From NCBI RefSeq assembly GCF_964204865.1, contig NC_135259.1, forward strand, positions 19,726,974-19,790,973: a DNA stretch of 64,000 bases. Reading direction: 5' to 3'. The position numbers and the translations under genes are program-made. The notes under the pieces are model-generated. The model ran no database searches. It saw only the letters and a program-made list of their open reading frames with translations, and was not told the origin of the DNA. This document shows, piece by piece, positions 60,905-64,000 of this stretch. The stretch is from Styela clava (lineage: Eukaryota > Chordata > Ascidiacea > Stolidobranchia > Styelidae). The first letter of the stretch is position 1; each line of letters starts with the position of its first letter.

Positions 60905-61560
60905 ACAAGGTGACCCGCAAAAAATGGAACCATAAATTTCTCAGTTACTTCTACGAAAATGAAGTAAATTATTTAATTTTGTCTACACTTGAAATTAACT
61001 TCTCTTTGTGTAAGTTTGTACCCAAAAATTTCGGAAATCTATGACGTTTTGCATCCTGTTCTTTCAGAACATGTTCCAAATGCCCTCCTCGGAATTGAAA
61101 ACAGACTTTTTGCAAAATTGCACACGTTGGGGTAGCCTCGTATTCTGGAACCACTGCTGGTCACTTCTATCTATTCCCCAAAGGATGTCCAGCACTTCCT
61201 CGGCATACCATATAATGTTTCGTATTCCCCGTTTGAACTCTTTCATTTCCTCCCACAAACCAATAGGCACCGATTAGGATTCATTTTTGGAAATAATTGC
61301 CCATTTCGTGCATATTGCAGAAAGTAAAAGTCTCTGTAAGGCTTTTCCTTGGAGGTGCTGCGCCACAGTAAACATTATTGTTGTTGTTGACATCCACTGA
61401 CCGCAGAAACTAAGTGAGTGATTGACAGTTTTGCAAAACGGATGTATATCTGTCTCTAACGCCAAGGCGTTTAGTGCCGTGACCACGATTTTAGATACCA
61501 AGAGAAATTTCCTCGACAATTTAAGACGAGGACTCAAGACTGTTTCGGACTAAAATGAAG
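60905..61560 (-). pseudogene. Probable Tc/mariner-type transposase C-terminal relic
   Basis: Minus-strand pieces include V-N-N-N-N-V-Y-C-G-A, then E-E-V-L-D-I-L-W-G-I-D-R, then G-G-H-L-E-H-V-L. This resembles the C-terminal part of mariner-like DDE transposases, where a 'lcv..GGHiEHl'-type ending is common. There are stops and frame changes throughout. The family assignment is tentative. Confidence 0.4.
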
Positions 61561-61639
61561 TCAGATATTAATAAGATGGTGGCATTTCACAAGGCTCAAC
61601 CCTCACATTATAATAATGATAAATGGAGAATAAAGTTGT

Positions 61640-61725
61640 TTTGACTTATTTTGTCAGGGGGGGCGTTTGGTAGTCAAAGAGTTGCCGAAGGGGGCGCTGC
61701 GAGAAAAAAAGTTGGGAACCACTGG
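61640..61725. mobile_element. hAT MITE right end
   Basis: 'gggggcgctgcgagaaaaaa' and the terminus 'gttgggaaccactg' form a hAT-type right end. It abuts the pogo fragment that starts at about 61735. Confidence 0.5.
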
Positions 61726-61734
61726 TCTAACTGC

Positions 61735-62402
61735 TTTTTTTACATTTCCACAGAGATGTGATTTAAACATGTCTCACACAAGTAGGGATCTTGAATTAAG
61801 GAGTCCACCAGGACGACGCGCCCACACTTCATTGATCCATCTTATACACCCCTCGTGATCCATCCATCCGTTTTCTTGAATGTGGATCACTCCATTCGGG
61901 AATTCTTGTTTTTTTGGAAAGGTCTTTCTCTTGAAACTTACCATAGGCGGCAATTATGTCCCATCGGCAAAGCACGATAGAACTACTGTGAAACGTTGTT
62001 TCTCGTGGCCTGTTGTCTTAACCGAAATGGTTTTCTCGCTAACTTTATTAATAGTTTTGCTTCCTACCATATCAAAATATATCAGATGTTGGGTATTCAC
62101 GACGGCCTCATGAGAAATGTTTTCAAGATGCTTCCAAAATTACAAAGTAGAAAATTACAAGATTTTCAAATATACAGAATATGAATACAGATATTCCTTT
62201 ACTTATAAATAGCACATTTTCATTCAAAATAACTGCAAAACATATATTATCAATCATTTAAAACGTGTAGGAGAGATTTCTTGCTATCAACTGAATAAAT
62301 AAAAAATTCGCGTTATTGACAAGATCTTATTTTAGGGGGAGGGCTTATATCAAAATCATTTTCAAAATTCAGGCTAGGTCTTATTTTCGGGGAAACACGG
62401 TA
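61735..62402 (-). mobile_element. pogo/Tigger element, internally deleted, with terminal repeat
   Basis: Minus-strand translation of 62095-61740 gives D-M-V-G-S-K-T-I-N-K, then A-D-G-T and F-Q-E-K, and finally W-A-R-R-P-G-G-L-L-N-S-R-S-L and C-D-M-F-K-S-H-L. These align with the pogo relic at 20560-21264. Immediately upstream, 62125-62402 is the right half of the pogo-type MITE, ending 'tcttattttcggggaaacac' plus ggTA. Transposase and MITE terminus in one unit link the MITE family to this transposase. Confidence 0.78.
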
Positions 62403-62479
62403 TAGTGAAGATGCTCCGAAATGAATCAATTACGATTCATAATAAATATATACAACCAGTTACGAACAGTTCCTACTGG

Positions 62480-63985
62480 TGTTGTTCTCCCCCTAAAAAG
62501 TCATTGACTTCAGCTAATGGGTTTAAAACGGGAGCGAGCTTCCACATGATCTCCCAATCACTGGTTTTGGGGCAATAGTTTGGCTGTACTCAGTCTCGCT
62601 ATATTCTCGCCACTTAGTACCGCCATTACAGGCCGCTGTATTTCTGTCAGACGCAAAACAATGAAGAATGTGTATTCCACCTGGTACTGATGTCAGTTAC
62701 CAGCTATTTGAATGGAAATTGCATGCTTTCGCATTTTTTTTTTAGTGATCATGTAGCAAGTTCACACCGCTTAAAATGTTGAACTAAACTTCTTACAGCC
62801 GGACGCAAGCGTTCGCTGAATGGCAGACAAATGAAAGCCTCGATTCAGGCATAAGTGCAAAGAGTGAGTGCAGAAACGTATCTCATAGCAGCCAATCTGT
62901 TCGAAGCTTCCATGTCCGATCCATTGTCACTGACAGCTCCAACAACAATGGATGGATTCGGATATCTTGCGCAAAATTTTCTTCTCCACTCAACACGATA
63001 TTTTCACCAGTGTGCCTCTCATTCAGTGGTCTAACTCCGAGAACGCATGCACATAGTTGAAATGTGGAGTCTATATAATAACCAGTCACTTCGTAAAATG
63101 ACTCCATGTTTCGCTAGCCCTTGCGTCTTATGTCAATGATAAGTATCCTTCGATTAGCTGTTTTCGTAAAATATTTTACTCTGTTCAAATTTGGCCTGCT
63201 GAATGTGGATCGGGAATTGGGATGGCATTTCATAATGTGGTTCAAGATAGGTTACGAGGTTACAGAAATTCTCATCTTCAACGACAGAGATGGGCCTCAT
63301 GTCCCCCGCATTAACATTGGTTATAATTTCTCTGATTTTCTCCTGTCATTCGAGAAAAATCTAATTTTGTCTGATTTTGGCCTTGAACCACTAACGGCCG
63401 AGGAGCTCGGATACTCTCGGGTACCGGCGTCAGAATCTGCATTTTACAGTTGAATTTATTAATCGGTGTTTCACTTTGAGGTAGTTTAATAATTTCGAGG
63501 TGCTACCATGATAGGCGAAATTCCTCTTGCTTCATTTATAAGCAGTTTTTCGACCGCAACCACCAGGCCTGGGCCCGCTGAAATGCTTCAACACCTAAGA
63601 TTTTCTCCCCATCGTTGAACTGAATACCGTATCAAGATTACCCGCGCAATTCGCTTTAGCTCGGTAAGAGGCACTTCTCCAGCCCAAAGGGTGCTTTGCC
63701 GCGTTCAATTGGATGTCTAACTCTATTAGGGCGACTCTCTCTACTAATCGATAGCACAAATTCTCGAGCGTGCGTATGACATCGGCGAGTGCCGTGTGTA
63801 ATCTACGCATTCGATTCGGCGATGGACGAGTATCGTGTGCCAATCCACACATTTGATGTACCGGCGAAGTGACGCAGGTCACGTGTTACCAGATATTCGA
63901 ATAAAAAATGTCATTCGAATAATTAGTATTCGATTCTCTATTCGTCATTCGAATATTTTGCCCAGACCTACTCTAAATCCCTACG
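62480..63985 (-). pseudogene. ZBED-type hAT transposase relic, second copy
   Basis: Minus-strand blocks: I-S-V-V-E-D-E-N-F-C-N-L-V-T-Y-L-E-P near 63290, Y-Y-I-D-S-T-F-Q-L-C with R-P-L-N-E-R-H-T-G-E-N near 63050, V-S-D-N-G-S-D-M near 62930, and F-K-R-C-E-L-A-T with D-I-S-T-R-W-N near 62700. The order is that of ZBED-like hAT transposases (R-W-N near the insertion domain). Several stops and frame changes are present. It parallels 29300-31185 over most of its length. Confidence 0.75.
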
Positions 63986-64000
63986 TAAGTTAAGTGAGGT

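Overview
The window reads as AT-rich animal nuclear DNA: genes are split by GT-AG introns, there is no operon structure, and DNA-transposon debris is dense. The gene content fits an invertebrate deuterostome, and a tunicate (ascidian) is my best guess. That rests on a multigene set of fibrinogen-related (FReD) genes and the compact introns, not on a diagnostic marker. No rRNA, intact tRNA, CRISPR array or prokaryotic gene was seen.

The backbone is a cluster of seven FReD loci. On the minus strand are A (2053-7937, broken), A' (10476-13111, broken partial) and B (15400-22993, complete exon set with one in-frame TAG). On the plus strand are C (34276-35067, last two exons only, broken), D (38019-44146, intact, 379 aa), E (46053-48162, 5'-truncated with two homopolymer frameshifts) and F (51916-56501, intact, 326 aa). 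I assembled the exons by hand. Lengths repeat exactly between loci (101, 142, 114, 146, 97, 97, 316 nt), so phases close without adjustment. D, F and the B model encode type II membrane proteins: short cytosolic tail, one transmembrane segment after a V-R-R-G motif, coiled-coil stalk, C-terminal fibrinogen domain. This is the FIBCD1-like layout. A and A' are a divergent subfamily with a very short stalk.

The tails of B and F share a scaffold and a Y-E-(V/I)-P-I motif, B has an extra Y-A-N-M, and D has no tyrosine. This suggests surface recognition receptors with differing signalling capacity. Downstream of C, D and E lies a conserved, phase-compatible candidate alternative last exon.

The 23-34 kb spacer between the minus and plus arms is mostly transposon material: hAT MITEs with clear 8-bp target duplications, a near-full TTF-type hAT transposase (31.4-33.8 kb), a ZBED-type hAT relic, a LINE tail, a Mutator-like MITE family and a 117-bp near-perfect palindrome. 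The introns and the right end carry a pogo/Tigger transposase and its matching MITEs, a Helitron-like element with 290-bp tandem repeats (49.1-49.9 kb), and other small inverted-repeat families. From 56.5 to 64 kb no host gene could be supported.
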